Shown: positions 13,141-27,378, counted from the stretch's first letter. The stretch is 64,000 nucleotides of DNA from Hyalella azteca (GCF_000764305.2 NW_025930409.1:187130-251129); one strand, 5' to 3'. Notes: generated by a model from the letters alone, not told the origin. Numbers and translations: made by a program.

Positions 13141-13343
13141 ACGCAGAAGAGTATCACGTTACAAGAAGAGCGGCGTTATGCTGCCGGCAATACACTAAGC
13201 TCACGGCATAATTAGCGAGCAGCGTCACTCTAGAGACGTCACCCTAGCTCATGCCGCCATCTGAACTTACGCGTGCCACGCGAAATAATTAATACACCAC
13301 ACTGGTATATGTAGACTGTAATTTGATTATACAGCATACTGGT

Positions 13344-13380
13344 GGTGTAAGTAGATTGCAATTTGCAATCTACTTACACC
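13344..13380. repeat. Perfect hairpin, 18-bp arms, 1-base loop
   Basis: GGTGTAAGTAGATTGCAA at 13344-13361 is followed by one T and then its exact reverse complement at 13363-13380. It lies just left of the 28-bp array. Confidence 0.95.
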
Positions 13381-13411
13381 AGCTACCTAATTTGCCATAT
13401 TCTAAACTACA

Positions 13412-13757
13412 GTGGTGTATGGTGTATCTCACCGTTATGGTGGTGTATGGTGTATCTCACCGTTATGGTGGTGTAGGTATGGTGTATCTCACCGTTATGG
13501 TGGTGTATGGTGTATCCCACCGTTATGGTGGTGTATGGTGTATACCACCGTTATGGTGGTGTATGGTGTATACCACCGTTATGGTGGTGTATGGTGTATA
13601 CCACCGTTATGGTGGTGTATGGTGTATACCACCGTTATGGTGGTGTATGGTGTATACCACCGTTATGGTGGTGTATGGTGTATCCCACCGTTATGGTGGT
13701 GTATGGTGTATCTCACCGTTATGGTGGTGTATGGTGCATCACACAGTTATGGTAGTC
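13412..13757. repeat. 28-bp minisatellite, about 12 copies
   Basis: The unit is CGTTATGGTGGTGTATGG plus TGTATACCAC, with TCTCAC and TCCCAC variants. Copies of CGTTATGG start at 13433, 13461, 13493 (a 4-bp insertion) and 13521, then every 28 bp. Each unit contains the small inverted repeat CCACC-GTTAT-GGTGG. Overlapping plus-strand frames (13323-13915) come from the repeat. Confidence 0.95.
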
Positions 13758-16700
13758 ACCGGTGCTGCAAGATACCCCGAACACCAAAACATGCGGTAAT
13801 TTGTCCGCTGCACATTCGTACAGGAAATGTTCCAGGCATTCCTGCTCGCCGCAAGTTGGCCAATAGCCGTCGCCGGACCAATGCTCAGGAATCCGCATTC
13901 TTACCGCCGTGCTAATCACAAGCGCCGCTGCGAGCCTAGGGCGGCCACGCATGGAAATTCATGCCCAGTCATGCAGTTCACTCAGTAAAAATATCATTAT
14001 GCAGAGAAAATATATTCACTTAAGTATCGTTGATGACACATTGATTGCGTGACTTATTTCTCCAATAAAAGCTACTTGTAATTTGTAGAAAAATATTTTT
14101 CCAGCATTTGGGAATTCTGTAACTTTGAACACAACTATGCTTCTATATTAATATACACAATATGGCCGGATCATATATAGTCAATACATATAATGCAGGA
14201 ATGAATAGAACCTGCAGGTAATGTTACGCTAGTTCCAAAGAAATGCTGGACGATTGTTGAATGACCAAAATATAAAGTTGTCAGATGAGTTTGAGAGCAG
14301 ATTGAATGTTTGTAGATATAAAGATGAATGTAGATAAAAACTTACATTTCTTCACTGTAAAGCTTAAATTGCCCACACTTCTCTTTTTCCAGTATTTTCT
14401 GAATCAACACTTTTATATTTAAAGTTAAGTAATAATCTCGAGTTGACAATTCGAATTTTTATGAAGCATGGAATATAGTATTTTCCTCAAGTTCTGGTAT
14501 CCAAACTTGAACTAAAATAATTAATGCAGATGAATTTGAAACCTCTGCCTTACAACGTCACTAGCGAAATAATTTTCAGAGTTCGACTTTCATCGGCTTT
14601 GACATTAATGAGCTAACATTTCCTTTCATATACATTCATTAAGAATATTGCGGTGTATTATTCTGTGAAAAACGTAAATTTACAAATTAAATCCTTTGTT
14701 TGGGTGTATGGGTGTAAAATATGAGGCTGTTCCGACCAACCGAACTAGTAAACCTTTCAAGGCTCCAATTCCGTAATCATTAATTGAATGAAAGTACCAA
14801 AGTTAATCTCACGATAGTAATCCCTTTGGTGAGATTAACTCTTGCGCCTATACAACGACGGCACTAAGTGTAACTTCATCAGCATACAAGCTTCTTACTT
14901 AATACAGATTTTCTTCGTCCGTTGAAGCCACGCAACAAATTCCCTTCAGTCGATACCAGCAGAAGAACTTTAGTGTGATGTAACATTTTAAACTCCGCAA
15001 CTTCGGAAGCTCGGCCGTGCGACGTCACTTGCAATAAACGATCAATCTTCTTGATAGAACTGAACCGGGCACTTTTGCTTCACAACAGCCACCTAGGATT
15101 CGTTTGAAACAGCCAGCAGCAGGCACAATATCCGAGAATATATCGTGTCACATTCAACATGCGCGGGATCGTTTTTCGAAAGACGTCCATCAACTTTAAT
15201 TTAATTCGAACTTTGTTCCCTTCATTTGGAACTTCGTACTCTTGATTTGGAACTTCAATTACTCTTTTCACAATACCGAGAAGCTCATAGTGTTAATTCG
15301 CTGTTTCTATATCACAATTAAGTTTAAATAATGACTGTGAATATGCAATTGTTAAGGCAATTTGCTTTCGTAACCAAATTTTAAATTCGGATGGTCTCAA
15401 ATGTATTTGTTAACTTGCACACATATTCAATATTAATTTTATTCACATATTCAGATATGAAAATATTTCCGAGATCACACACCTGTGAGCATTTAAAGGG
15501 TAAGGAGATGTAACCCAAACTATTCGGTAAATAATCTGAACTGGTTTAATTAGGTAATCCGAAATTTTTCATTTTTGATTTATACATACTGAACATCGCA
15601 TACATTTTGTTCAGGCTTATAGACAGTAGAGGCTACCTACTTTTTTTTACCCCCAGCAGCTGACTTAAACAAATAATAATTGCAATATATGTTAGTGTTT
15701 CATAACATACAAACTTGATCGTCCACGAAAAAGTTCATACCTCGCAAATATTTTTAACAAATAAAAAACTACGGTGAAATGCATTCGCCAAGACCTTTTA
15801 CGTTGTTATTTAAAATGCATTTAAATGCAAAACCACCTAGGCCAAATGTGTTCATTATAGATTTATATATAAATATATTAGTCATAACGAGGCAAAAATG
15901 ATACCAAGAGCGGCGTTTAGATCATAAAATGAAGTGTCGGCCACGTATGCTCTGAAGTGGCCAACCACCTCACCATTCCGAACATTTTTAAAATAATTCC
16001 AGAGAAACGTTCTAGTGACCAGCTCCATCATCAGCTCAAGAATATAATGATATAAGTGTAATCCATCGATATGAACACATTCTGTGGAAATCGAATTACT
16101 GAAAAACTTTATCGGGAATTTCAAAAAGGATACGGACTATAAACCTTGTTTAGGTTTCTTTTCAAAAATCCTCAAAGATTCCAAAATCCTCAGTATTGAA
16201 TAAGTGCAGTTTGCAACAAAAATGTTAACATTCCCTTCATACACCGGTGCTGCACCCACTATAGATAGAATAAGGTGCACGGCTGAATGAGATGGGAGAG
16301 CAAGTTGGTTTCCAGTACAATAACTCCTTTCCTGGTGCTTAGTCAGTATGAATTGGATGTTGCGTGTCATCATATCCTAAGCTACAATGCACAATTGTAC
16401 TCGTAAACTAAAGAGAACCTCGCTTGAACTGCGTTTGTAGTTCTCATGCCATTGAAATAATCGATAGGTTTTTAATCCATTTCTTCTATGGATCAATTTA
16501 GGTTTCAGTCTCTACTATGTTAATTTAGTCTCACTAATTTCTATGACATACTTTCTGAACTCTTTTTTTGTGATGATGAAGCAGGCTACCTAATTTTTTT
16601 CTTAAAAATCGGGTGAATTTTATTTAATATCCAATACTAATTCTACATTATTTTAATGAAAATAGTTGAATAATAATATTATTGAAAGTTGATATAAATA

Positions 16701-19500
16701 ATAAGGGTTTTCTGTAAGGTTACAAGGATATAGGGTTACAATCCTAAGATTGTAACCCTGAATCCTTGATAATATTGTAACCCTAAATCCTAATATTGTA
16801 ACCCTAAATCCTTGTAACGATCTAAATACAAACGTTGTACGAGGTCAGCCGTTGATAAGTGCAGGTGCCAATATGCCTGTGAAACATTCCTGGCGACGAC
16901 AAGTTACGCAGCGAGAAGAGTTAGACGAAAGAAAGCAGCGAGGCTGATATGAGAATAGGCTAGAGTCTGCGCGGCTCTATGGGCTGCTGACCAAATAAAG
17001 ATAAGAGATGGGCCACCAGCCTAGAAATATGAGTGACTCCCAGTCACTTGCTTTAGACATAAATTACTTTTTCCAGCAGTAAATTGTCTAACCGTTTTAT
17101 TATATGCATTACAAAGTTTTTTTGGAATTTTTAGTAGAACTTATCTTGCCCTAAAATATAATATAAACCTATTGAGTCATTTCATTCGTTTTAGGTAGTA
17201 GTTGAGCTTAACAGGAAGAATGAAGCTAGGGTGTTTCTTCCATCCTACATGTATTGGACAAGGCACTTTTTATATATAGAAAGCTCAAAACCTTATGCCA
17301 TTTTTCGTTGACAGGAAAGATATGCATTGAAAATAAAAGACCTCATGGAAAAAGAAATGATTTCAATGAGGTAACAAAAATTATGATGCATTTAGTTTAG
17401 TTGCTTCAGTTGTCAAATTTAGTTTATGATGCTTCAAATTTGTCATGTTAAAAAACGGACAAAAATTTACGCGCATAAAGAAAAGGTACATGAATATAAC
17501 AACTCAAATTATAGCGAATAATTTATTGTTATTATTTCAATGAGGGATTTTCCTGCAAAATCATTTTAACCTGTAGGTTTTAAAAATCTAAATAGTTCAC
17601 AACTTACATAATTCTTGTACCTTATAATATGTATCTTAAGGTTGAGAAGGCATTATCAATGACTTAATATGCATAATGGCTTGAATGAGGTGAAATCTAA
17701 ACACATCAGAATTGTAGGACAGAAGTATGAATGGCTGCGCTCATAGAGTTCGTATACGGACCCGTCAACTTTAAGCCGTTCGCGCAGGGATCCGCAGACC
17801 TTTATTCATTCATAACAAAACCATCGCAGCTATGAATTCTCAAAATTCTTACAGCTACTTATTTTGTGTCTTAACTTAAATAACCTTTACGCGTAATATG
17901 TATATGTAATAATACTTCTTGCTACACAAATTTGAGCAGAAATGTGAAATAGTGAAGGGCCTGCGCATGGTGTATTTGCATACGACGTTGTATTGAAGCT
18001 GCGAACCTCATTCAAATCTCCTTTTAATGGACGACAGCGAGACAAGGGTCCACGCTAACGATCTTGTAATGAAGAAAAGAGCACCTCAATGAGGCGGCTA
18101 CGTGACAAACCAGCTTTCGAGAATTCACAGTATCTGTGATACTGTGAGAGAGATACTGTGATACTATGATACTGTGTGTTCCGTGAAACAAACCGGATTC
18201 GGTGTCAAATTGAATCACATGGCTTGTAAAAATTCTGAAACGTAACGAACGGAGGTAATCTTTCAGGCATGTTTCGGTGTTTCAATTTCAGCGGTATAGG
18301 GAAACTGGAGACTTGAGGCACGTTCTAGCTTTAAGCGCTTACTGGAGGTATAAGAAGCATATTCCAGAGTTAACCCTTTAGCGACCGATTTTCTAGCGAG
18401 TGCAAAACACCTCATTGCATCCATACGACATCTCTGAAATTTATTCATAGAAACAATTTTGACAAGCGTCGTATACGTCCACATGGTCATGGCTCAGCAT
18501 AAAATAATTAAAAGCGACGCATTTTTCCAATTTAGTGAATAAGTTTCATATATAAGCAAAAAACGCAATTTTGAAAAGTGACATATATGTACAGCTGGAT
18601 GCTAAAGGATCAAGATCCACTTATTCTCATAGCTTCAGTAAATATCAACTGGTTAGGGGCTACTAACATTGAATTTCCTGGAAAAATGTCTTATCACAAG
18701 TGCAGATGAGTTTCAAATTGTTAAGTTCACAAAATGAATCAAAAGTTCAAATTTAGCAATTAAATTTGAATTTTCTTGACTCGAATTAAGTTCAGCAATT
18801 AAACTCTACTTTTCCCTCATCGATGTTCGCTCGCTCGACGCCCCTATCAAAAGCATGCAATTGCCCAATCGATTCGTTCAAATTCATTCAACCAACCACG
18901 TGGTACAACAGCAATTTAGAACAGATTTCTTGACTTAAAATACTGAATTGTTTTCAATATGATGCAGAAAGAGTAATTATTAATTAGATTTTTTGAATAT
19001 CAGTGTCCACGGACGACAAGATGCGGTGGTACATAACACGTGTGGTCAGCAAATAAATGACACCCAAATGGCACAATGAAGGTGCTAGGAACGGAGCACT
19101 GTAGCGTGAAAAAGCATGACTTAATTACGAAATACTGAGACCTTAACTGAGTCAAACTTGACTCGTAACTAAGACATCTACGTTTGGTTATTAGGTTAAT
19201 TTGCATGAGGAGAAATCTTTACTCGGGAAAACTACGCTAGAGAATGACAAATTTAAGAAAAAAATTTCGCAAATTCAATTTGCATTCACCAGTATAGATT
19301 GAAAAAATATGTCATTAAATTGTTAAATGTATTATTAACTAACCTGTGACAAGCTTCCACTCGCCGTTGGTGTGCACCCATTGCGAAGATTTGCTAGTCG
19401 AGAGCTGCAGGTCGACTCCAGCGAAGCGGCGTTTGGAGTCACGAAATGAGCCGCGCACTCGGCGGATACTCATTGCGACACCGAGGGCAACCGCACGCAA
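13758..19500. other. Intergenic, no recognised gene
   Basis: AT-rich sequence with no family match. Small structures inside are the 16732-16759 hairpin and a short ATACTGTG repeat at 18126-18178. Short frames at 15080-15271, 15882-16124 and 18263-18490 (all minus) have no recognisable domains. Confidence 0.5.
16732..16759. repeat. Perfect hairpin within TTGTAACCCTAAATCC repeats
   Basis: AGGGTTACAATC, loop CTAA, GATTGTAACCCT: 12-bp perfect arms. The right arm starts three direct copies of ATTGTAACCCT(G/A)AATCCT at 16749-16817, and an inverted copy lies on the left at 16717-16730 (AAGGTTACAAGGAT). Confidence 0.9.
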
Positions 19501-19690
19501 AGTGTCGTCCTGTCCTCGTCTGGCAACAGTGTGTCGAGAGTCGTTCTGTCCTCGTCTGGCAACAGTGCGTCGAGAGTCGTTCTGTCCTCGTCTGGCAACA
19601 GTGCGTCGAGAGTCGTTCTGTCCTCGTCTGGCAACAGTGTGTCGAAAGTCGTTCTGTCTTCCTCTGGAAACCGCACGCAAACTGTCGTTG
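19501..19690. repeat. 36-bp minisatellite, about 5 copies, open in several frames
   Basis: The unit TCGTTCTGTCCTCGTCTGGC plus AACAGTGCGTCGAGAG repeats every 36 bp, with CTCGTCTGG at 19515, 19551, 19587 and 19623 and a diverged copy near 19659. As 36 is 12 codons, each frame gives a perfect 12-residue repeat and five frames stay open for 86-129 codons (about 19339-19832). The rightmost unit ends in CCGCACGCAAACTGTCGTTG, echoing CCGCACGCAAAGTGTCGTCC on the left, so the array sits between two copies of a flanking motif. No splice or family evidence makes it a gene. Confidence 0.9.
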
Positions 19691-19832
19691 TGGCCGCGTC
19701 GTCCGCCCCGGGCAATTCAAAAACTCTGACGTTTGGCAAGCCAAGGTTTTTGGCATCTGCTGCGTGGTACGTGGTACCAAATACCACTTGATTGAACTAA
19801 ATTTAGTTCGATCTGGAATATCTACCACCTAA

Positions 19833-22800
19833 TATAGCTTTAGCACATCAATATTAACTAATGAACACATCTATGCACGATTTTTCACTTGATAGATACA
19901 CTAAGAACGTTAATGTCAGAAGCGGGCACACAAGCACTGAAACACAATATTTTGCCACTTTCTACCACTATCTGAATGCGAACTGGAGAGAATTACTCGA
20001 TATGATAAAAATTACGATATCTTTCAGTTCGTTAGCATTACACGCATATCTTCTTCGTACTTTGGGCCAATGCTGGCGTTTATGCTAATTATTAAACATT
20101 ATTTCACTGAATAATTCATCTTTCTCACTCATGACGCGCAGCACGATGACCAAACAAATAAACACTTAAATCACTAAAATAAAATATTATAAAAACGCAA
20201 AACTCAAACGATTTTACGTCAAATTAAAGGCACTCTGTAAATAGAGAACACACTTTATAAATAAATTTAAAGACACATGAAACTGATTACTAATAAACAC
20301 AGCAAATTGTATTCGACGGACAAATAGGCAATACAGCAAACTGCCTTCACTGGTTGGCAGGATTCAAGCAACGTCTTGCTGTACCGGCTGCTGTTTTTAA
20401 TTACTTAACTTAATACTTTAACAAAAATTCTGTTCAGTATTGCAAGCGTACATTCCCAGTTGTTATGAACCTGCTGACGAAGAATAGCTGTAAACGAAAT
20501 TAAAGAGACCTGAGCATAATTCTTTAATGGCATCCAAACTGCCACTATATCAATTATTATACATGGTCCGCGTCATTATTCGCCCCAGCTTCACGGTACT
20601 CATGCAGTCACCATGCATGCATGGCAGCGATCACAATACTCTGTTATCCCTCACCATAGCTTCATTCCCATATACATAAGATCTATGGAGCCCAACTCTT
20701 GAGAACACTTCTACCAACGAATAATTCTGTCACCGTGCTTGGTCGTTAAGCCAATCTAATCTAGTCAGGATGTTGTAGGTTAGCTCCCAACATATACCGG
20801 CTATCAGTCAACCGCGGAAACGATTGTTGAGATAATTCAAACCTCCCAAGATCCACAGTTACGAATTATATTAGAATGTCTAAGACTACATTTAAAGATA
20901 GAAACATTAAGCCCCCAAAAAAAATGTTCACACAAGATTTTATTAGAATGCTAAAACCCTACCTCCAAACACAACTAATCAATGGGTTTGAATTGCTTTT
21001 GATCGAATGGCCCGCAAAAACGGCTACATTGCCCCTGCGTGTGTCCCGCAGACCCTGCGTGTGTCCCGCAGACCCTGCGTGTCTAAACCCTACCATATTC
21101 CGGAGCAAAGAGGAAAACTTTTACTTTTAGAATGTAGACCGCAATAATACCTAAAGTAAGGAAGCCTAAAACCAATTCTAAAACGAATTAAAGACCCGTA
21201 ATCACCGAGACGCCTCTTTTGGATTTTCCGTCCACTCTCTAGGCTGGCGAAAGAACTCTCTTTCAAAAAACTAAAGTCTTCTGGTGAAGCTTAGGCGCTC
21301 AATTCACAGTTATTTAATTTGACAGTCGAGGCATGTCGGTCCATTAGCGACCTGTATTCCTTCAAACTGCTGGAGTACAGCGGTGATTCCGGTATTTTTA
21401 ATGAAATCAGAGTTTTCGTCTACAACTGGTGCATCCTGGTTTCCAAGATTTATAGGCGGCCTTGGTAAATGAAGGATCTTATCCCCTTCACGCTCTCGGC
21501 CACAGTAGAAACTCCGTAAACATTTTATATGAAGCTAAGGCATAAAGATGAATTAAGTGCCAACCCCACGTGGAATAACCGAATACATCGGACAATTAAT
21601 CTCCCCTAATCACCAAAACAAAACGAACATCGATCAAAAGGGTTGTAGGACAGTATTTTTGCAAACAAATTTCAACCGGAGGAAACCACAAATGCTCATT
21701 TCACTGAACCTAAATCTAAATTATGGGTAACGTAAAAAATGAAATGGACGCAGAAATTTAGGCCTTAACCGTATCCGTCACTCGTATTAACACTGGAAAA
21801 GGAAGAACTTTGAGATAGCTTTGACAGGTCCACGAAAGATCGATACGAACGCATTTAGCTACCGGACAGACTAAAATAAAAATTCCGGAGCAAATCCAAC
21901 CCGCTCCGTTTGCAAACAGCGGAGCTGACCGACAACGGAGCAGCGCAGTTGCAATGAGAAACGCCTGCATGGTGTACATAAACAACTTGATCACCCAAGC
22001 AATTCACTTCCTACTAATTTTGGCCGCTATCGCATGCATCCCTCGACGCTCCTGATTGCAGGAAATCCTGTCGGTGTTGGCAGTTCAATTCCACGCTTTT
22101 CTAATGAACTGCTGAATGAACAGCTCTCGTCCAATGAATTAATGGGAACATGTGACGACGGTCGCATGCAAACTAGGCAGTCGCTTCCTTTCCAGGCATG
22201 AAATGATGAAGCACCATGAACTAACTCACACAATCCTCTGTCAGTCTGTTTGGCACCGACCAAAATGCGGTCAAACTATTTTACAATGAAATGAAGGGGC
22301 CAAGGAAAACTATCAGATAGAAATGGAACACTTAAACTAGGCAAATATGACGTTTATAATTAATTTGAATCTTCGAATTGACATTAGCGCAATTTTTTCT
22401 TCAGCGCCCATATTTGTTGTTCGTGTCACCTGCAAGGAAGAGACCACGACGAAATCGCATTTATTGTTAAAATATGCAGTACCAAATCAACTTCAGAAGC
22501 CTTGCGGCTGATGAAATTTCCAGCGTCATTTTAAAAACAACTTCTGGTATTGTGAAAAATAGATCGCGTTAAGGTTCTATAAAAATTTGGAATTTTTCTA
22601 GATTTCCCGCACTACCAATTTTGTAAATGCATACCCAGGTCAGAATTGTTGATGAATGCCCATCAGCATCTTCCTTACTGTTCCTGTTTGCGAATTAATA
22701 CTCATGGATAAAAGAGTCTAAAAAATCACTTCTCACAGAATACGAACTCATGCACTCAGTTCTTAAAAAAATATCATTTTTATTGGCAATCAGGGTGGCG

Positions 22801-25062
22801 CTTGACGACCATAGGATCACGTCCAAACAACAGAGCAGGCACCGGCGCCAGAAGGTAAGGGCAGCGGGTAACACTTTCCCTGAAATTAGTTGTGAGTGAT
22901 TATAATGGGATATGATTATATCAATTAAGGACCTCTGCCTTATCTTCTTCACTTATACTAATTTTTTAGTTGAAAATACTTGGCAAAATACTTGACGAAA
23001 ATTTTAGAGTTTTAAATGTAGAAGCGCAAAAAAGGCTCATTTATTTTCAGGTCCACTCATATTTATTTCCTCTGCGTTTTATTGCTGTTTAACTACGAAG
23101 AATGCAATTGATAATAATCCATCTCTTGTTCGTGTTTGAACATATCCTTCATCTTAATGTTTTCCATTAAATATTTTATAGGAGCTGGAACGCAGGATCA
23201 TGACATGGAAATTAAAAATATATATCAGAATGATGAAAGCAGTGCGATGAACGTTGGTAGCAAATCTATCCTATATAATACGCTCAGAAATCACTGAATT
23301 AACAATGCGGTCGGTACATCGAGCTGGAAACATTTTACCAATCGTACATTAATGGTGCACTGATTCTGGTATAAACTAGTTAAGGAGTACTTAAAACGAC
23401 ATCCATATCAGTTCATCCCGATTTTTACAATGTTAAATGAAAGGCACTTCAAAGAAAATGGCTACTGAGAGGACATTCGATTTTCGAACACGTGGTGACG
23501 AAAGTCTAAAATATAATCAAGTGATCATTATCCTTCGTGAGTCTGTCTGACTCTATTTAGCTAGTCAAACTAAACACTTTTGAAGAGGAATTAATGAGTT
23601 ATGTTAATTAGTTAATTTACTTTATGGATAAGTGTTATACAAACCCAAGTGAGAGGACGACCCGTGATGCAACAAATAAGCTCCCGTCTCGCTCCATTAG
23701 TACGAGAGATTAAATTACACTAATTAATTTTACTATACTTTCCTAAAAATTACATTGAAATAAAGATTACATTGAAATGAAGGTTATAGTTAATTTAGAA
23801 GACTTTCTAACAATTAACAGGAATATTGTCTCACGAAAATTGCAACCATAAGTAACAGATCTCAAAACCTTCATTTATATTGTCATGAAAAAACTTGCAA
23901 GATTTTGTCTTGCGATAATAAAATAAAAAAATTGTTGCGTTGAAACGCTATCGCAAGTCACTAATCACTCACACTCAATGAAATGAGTGAGAATTTGTCC
24001 ATGTAGCGATGCTCTTTTCTTGTCTTTGTGTGGGTCATTCTGACACAGTTTGGCCTGCTAAAAGCACATCAGAGCTTCGTAGATATGTCATGTTGTCTAT
24101 ATTTGGACAACATGAACCATCAACTTTTCAGAGTGCAGCGACACGATACTTATAACTGAAGCTCCATCACAAAACGTGTCTTGACTTTTACGGCCTCGAA
24201 AATATGATGTCGAAGAGACATACGCAGATTGCCTGCAAATTGAACGATATGTAACCCATGCAAGTATATTTTATTTAAACATTATACTATCTTCATTCAG
24301 GAAGAACTTCAAGATAATTACAGTAGATTTATGTATGGTGGGTTTTTCTTATGCGCAACTTAATAACGTAAAAATAATAATTATTGAGGATTGAAATGTT
24401 CGCAATAATGCGCGCCATTGAAGTAATGCGTTGAAAACCTGCAGCACGTCGCTTTGATATCGCCAATTTCACTCAAGCTCAATTTTTATCGGTACGCAAA
24501 ACTTTAGTAAGTTAGACACCAGGAAATCATGTGAATTGAACGAAAATTATAGTGCATGTGAGTGCCTTGATGGTATAGATGAAAGTTGTGCAAACAGTTA
24601 TCAAGGTTTCGTATGTATAAATAAGCAGAGCGTTGTTTCTTTTAATCAACTTGGTTTTTTTACTGACATTGTTTCAAATAATATTCTATTTCTCATGATT
24701 GAATGTTCATTAATGCCTTCATATCAACCATAGGGTTGAATACCAACTAAGTATAGGATAGACTACGTAGGAAAAATGTATTTAATCTGAACCTATTCTC
24801 GATCAAAAATAAATCGGATCACTAAGCAGCCTAGCATGTCGGCGGGTATAGAAACCAATGAAAAAAATTAATTAGCAAGTGCAAAGACATTTTTTGAAAA
24901 TTTAACATTTTTCAGCCCGGGTATTTGACTGGCATGCATTAAAGAGAAAAAAATTAGAAGGAAGATATGCCGATAGCCGCCGTCTGCCGCCGCTTGAGTG
25001 GCGTCTGTTGTCATAGCAACGAGCCTCCCCCGCCTGCCACACTGCCATAACTTGCAGCCTCT
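19833..25062. other. Intergenic, no recognised gene
   Basis: No recognisable gene or RNA. A 20-bp tandem duplication (CTGCGTGTGTCCCGCAGACC, two copies and a partial third) lies at 21040-21085. Confidence 0.5.
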
Positions 25063-25213
25063 TGCCATTACCTTAACTCCCCTCAGTTACCTCTCGCCAC
25101 CTCCTGTCATTACCTTAACTCCTCTCAGTTACCTCTCGCCACCTCCTGCCATTACCTTAACTCCTCTCAGTTACCTCTCGCTACCTCCTGCCATTACCTT
25201 AACTCCTCCCCTC
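25063..25213. repeat. 42-bp minisatellite, about 3.7 copies
   Basis: The unit begins ATTACCTTAACTCCTCTCAG and ends with TTACCTCTCGCCACCTCCTGCC. ATTACC occurs at 25067, 25109, 25151 and 25193. The unit is 14 codons long, so the frame 24998-25285 reads a 14-residue repeat. I regard it as repeat-derived. Confidence 0.93.
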
Positions 25214-25879
25214 GTTAGCACCTGTTCTACTAAAATATATCCATCAGACTTTTCTCAATCAACTACACTTTTTAAGAGGCAATAATGCAATCATGTTTCG
25301 ATCCTTGCCACGATAACTTATTCACTTTCAAAACTTTCACAACCTTTAGCCTCGCATGATGCTAAGTGAGGAGAAGATATATTGCAAGGAGCAGTCTGTT
25401 GAAATTATATCATAAAAAGCAAGCATCCTTCATAAGTATTTCAATCAACAATATGTAACGAAAGGCACGAGAATCACACCGCGTTTACGTGATAACACTA
25501 TTCATACCTTTTATTTTCATACGTGCACATCGTTTTCCTCGAATTTACCAGCAAATAAACTTCCGAATTTTCAATTCTACTCCCAACTATCTTCGAGAAT
25601 TAAATTTTTTAGCAAAATATATCTAAATCTCTATTTACAAGATAAATTAATTTCATAATCTCCAAATTCACCAGAAAATAAATCTCTCAATCTCCAATTC
25701 ACCAGCAAATTTGTTACTCACTAATTGTGCGGCATTCATTACTCAGTGTACTGTATCTTGTTTTCCAAGTACCTGTCCTAATGGTTAAAATATAACCAGA
25801 AAGATGGGTTTACCTTCATGCTGACAAAAATTTTGCTCATTTCTTAACACAATCCTAACGAAAATTATGTGGATAATGA

Positions 25880-26320
25880 CAAGAACTTAGTTGAACGCGA
25901 AACTTGCAGAACTAAACATACAAAACAACTACCCAGCAAAATCCGATTAGAATATTACTGTCGAGAATATTGATCAATTCTCAAAACAAGCCTAATGAAA
26001 ATTGCGTATAACATAACAGGAACTTAATTCGTACACTAAGCTTGCAGAAATGAACATACAGAACAACTACCCAGCAAAATCCGATTAGAATATTACTGAC
26101 GATAACATTGATCAATTCTCAAAACAACCCAAATGAAAAACATTAACTTGATTCGTACACTAAGCTTGCAGAAATGAACATACAGAACAACTACCCAGCA
26201 AAATCCGATTAGAATATTACTGTCGAGAACATTTATCAATTCTTAAAACAACCCTAATAAAAATATTAACTTGATTCGTACACTAAGCTTGCAGAAATGA
26301 ACATACAGAACAACAGCAGC
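25880..26320. repeat. About 124-138-bp tandem repeat, 3-4 copies
   Basis: A block containing CTTGCAGAAATGAACATACA, then AACAACTACCCAGCAAAATC and GATCAATTCTCAAAACAACC, recurs with AACAACTACCC at 25924, 26062 and 26186 and a truncated copy at 26309. The spacing shrinks from 138 to 124 bp by internal deletion. No coding potential is seen. Confidence 0.9.
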
Positions 26321-27378
26321 GACATTTACCGCGCAGGCAAACCGTACACGAGGCCTCCTGAGACGTGGTCAAATGTGCGGTAAACTCAGGACAGATCGTT
26401 AGGGCGCTCCCAGGCTAGGGCCGTGTTTTCGCTTTCGGTTATTGGCCAAGGAGTGAAGTGGGTTCTACACCATGAGAAATGTGTGAGTTGAGTGACCTAT
26501 GTTTGGGATATTTACTGTTACTTATTCGACTGAAGTGAGCAGCGGAACGAAAGTGAGTCGGGATGACTCATAATACTGCAGTGTAAAACGGACTGGAGTC
26601 ACATTTATATACTCAGGCAAAATTGTATAAGGAGCTTCAATTGCGAAGTTAACATTTTGAAATTTGCCGGATTTTTATTTCAAATTGTGAAGAATATTTC
26701 CTTTGAGTCCAGCAGCGCGTCCCAAAAATGGGCAAAATAAGTTATATTATTTTATGCCGTATAGTGGCAACAGAATTGGCCAAATTCAGCTAAATTACGT
26801 GGTAATATTTAGAGAGTTCAGTAAATGCTGTAATTTGTCTTTTAAATGCATGTAAATAACATAATAATAATAATAGATGGGACATCAAATAAATACATAT
26901 ACTGTATTTGCATCCTCGCATTCATCTCCTATGTTCACATTCATAACACTTCTGTTTCTCTCATTCATAAAACATGTGCCCGATCTACATGTTTTTGGAC
27001 ACATATTTTACTCGCAGTACAAACGCGATCTATTGTCTAATTTGCCACGCATTTACACTCAGAAGCAAACATATAACTATTCAACGTTTCCCTGCATTAC
27101 TTCCCTCCAAATACAGCTCCTGCAGACCGAGCTCTTGCCCTGCGTTCTGCAGCTCCCACTGCAAATCATCACCAATAATCAATGGGATGAGGCAAATTTC
27201 TGGCTCTAATTTATGATAATAAATAAGGAAGGTCTGAGGGCAAACGCGCTGCTGCAGGTGCAGCCGCGAGGGAAATAAGGGTGCCTTATTAAAATCATAT
27301 CCGCATGAACGGTGGCCAATAACGGGTTATGGACGTTCTGAATGTCGTTCTGGGTCAGTCTTTGGTTCTGAATGTCGC
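26321..27378. other. Intergenic, no recognised gene
   Basis: No domain or exon match. The overlapping plus-strand frames at 26846-27216 have no family signature. Confidence 0.5.

Noticed and set aside
12499..13215. 238-codon His/Thr/Pro-rich frame
   Set aside because: It lies wholly within a 13-bp tandem array, contains an ambiguous base, and has an equally long frame in another register.
13323..13915. Frames of 158 and 167 codons with repeated VYHRYGGVWCI
   Set aside because: Both are read-throughs of the 28-bp array in different registers.
16749..16817. CCCTAAA motifs resembling plant-type telomere repeats
   Set aside because: Only two or three copies exist, embedded in a longer unit (ATTGTAACCCTAAATCCT) and next to a hairpin. 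A telomeric or interstitial telomere array would be a continuous 7-mer run.
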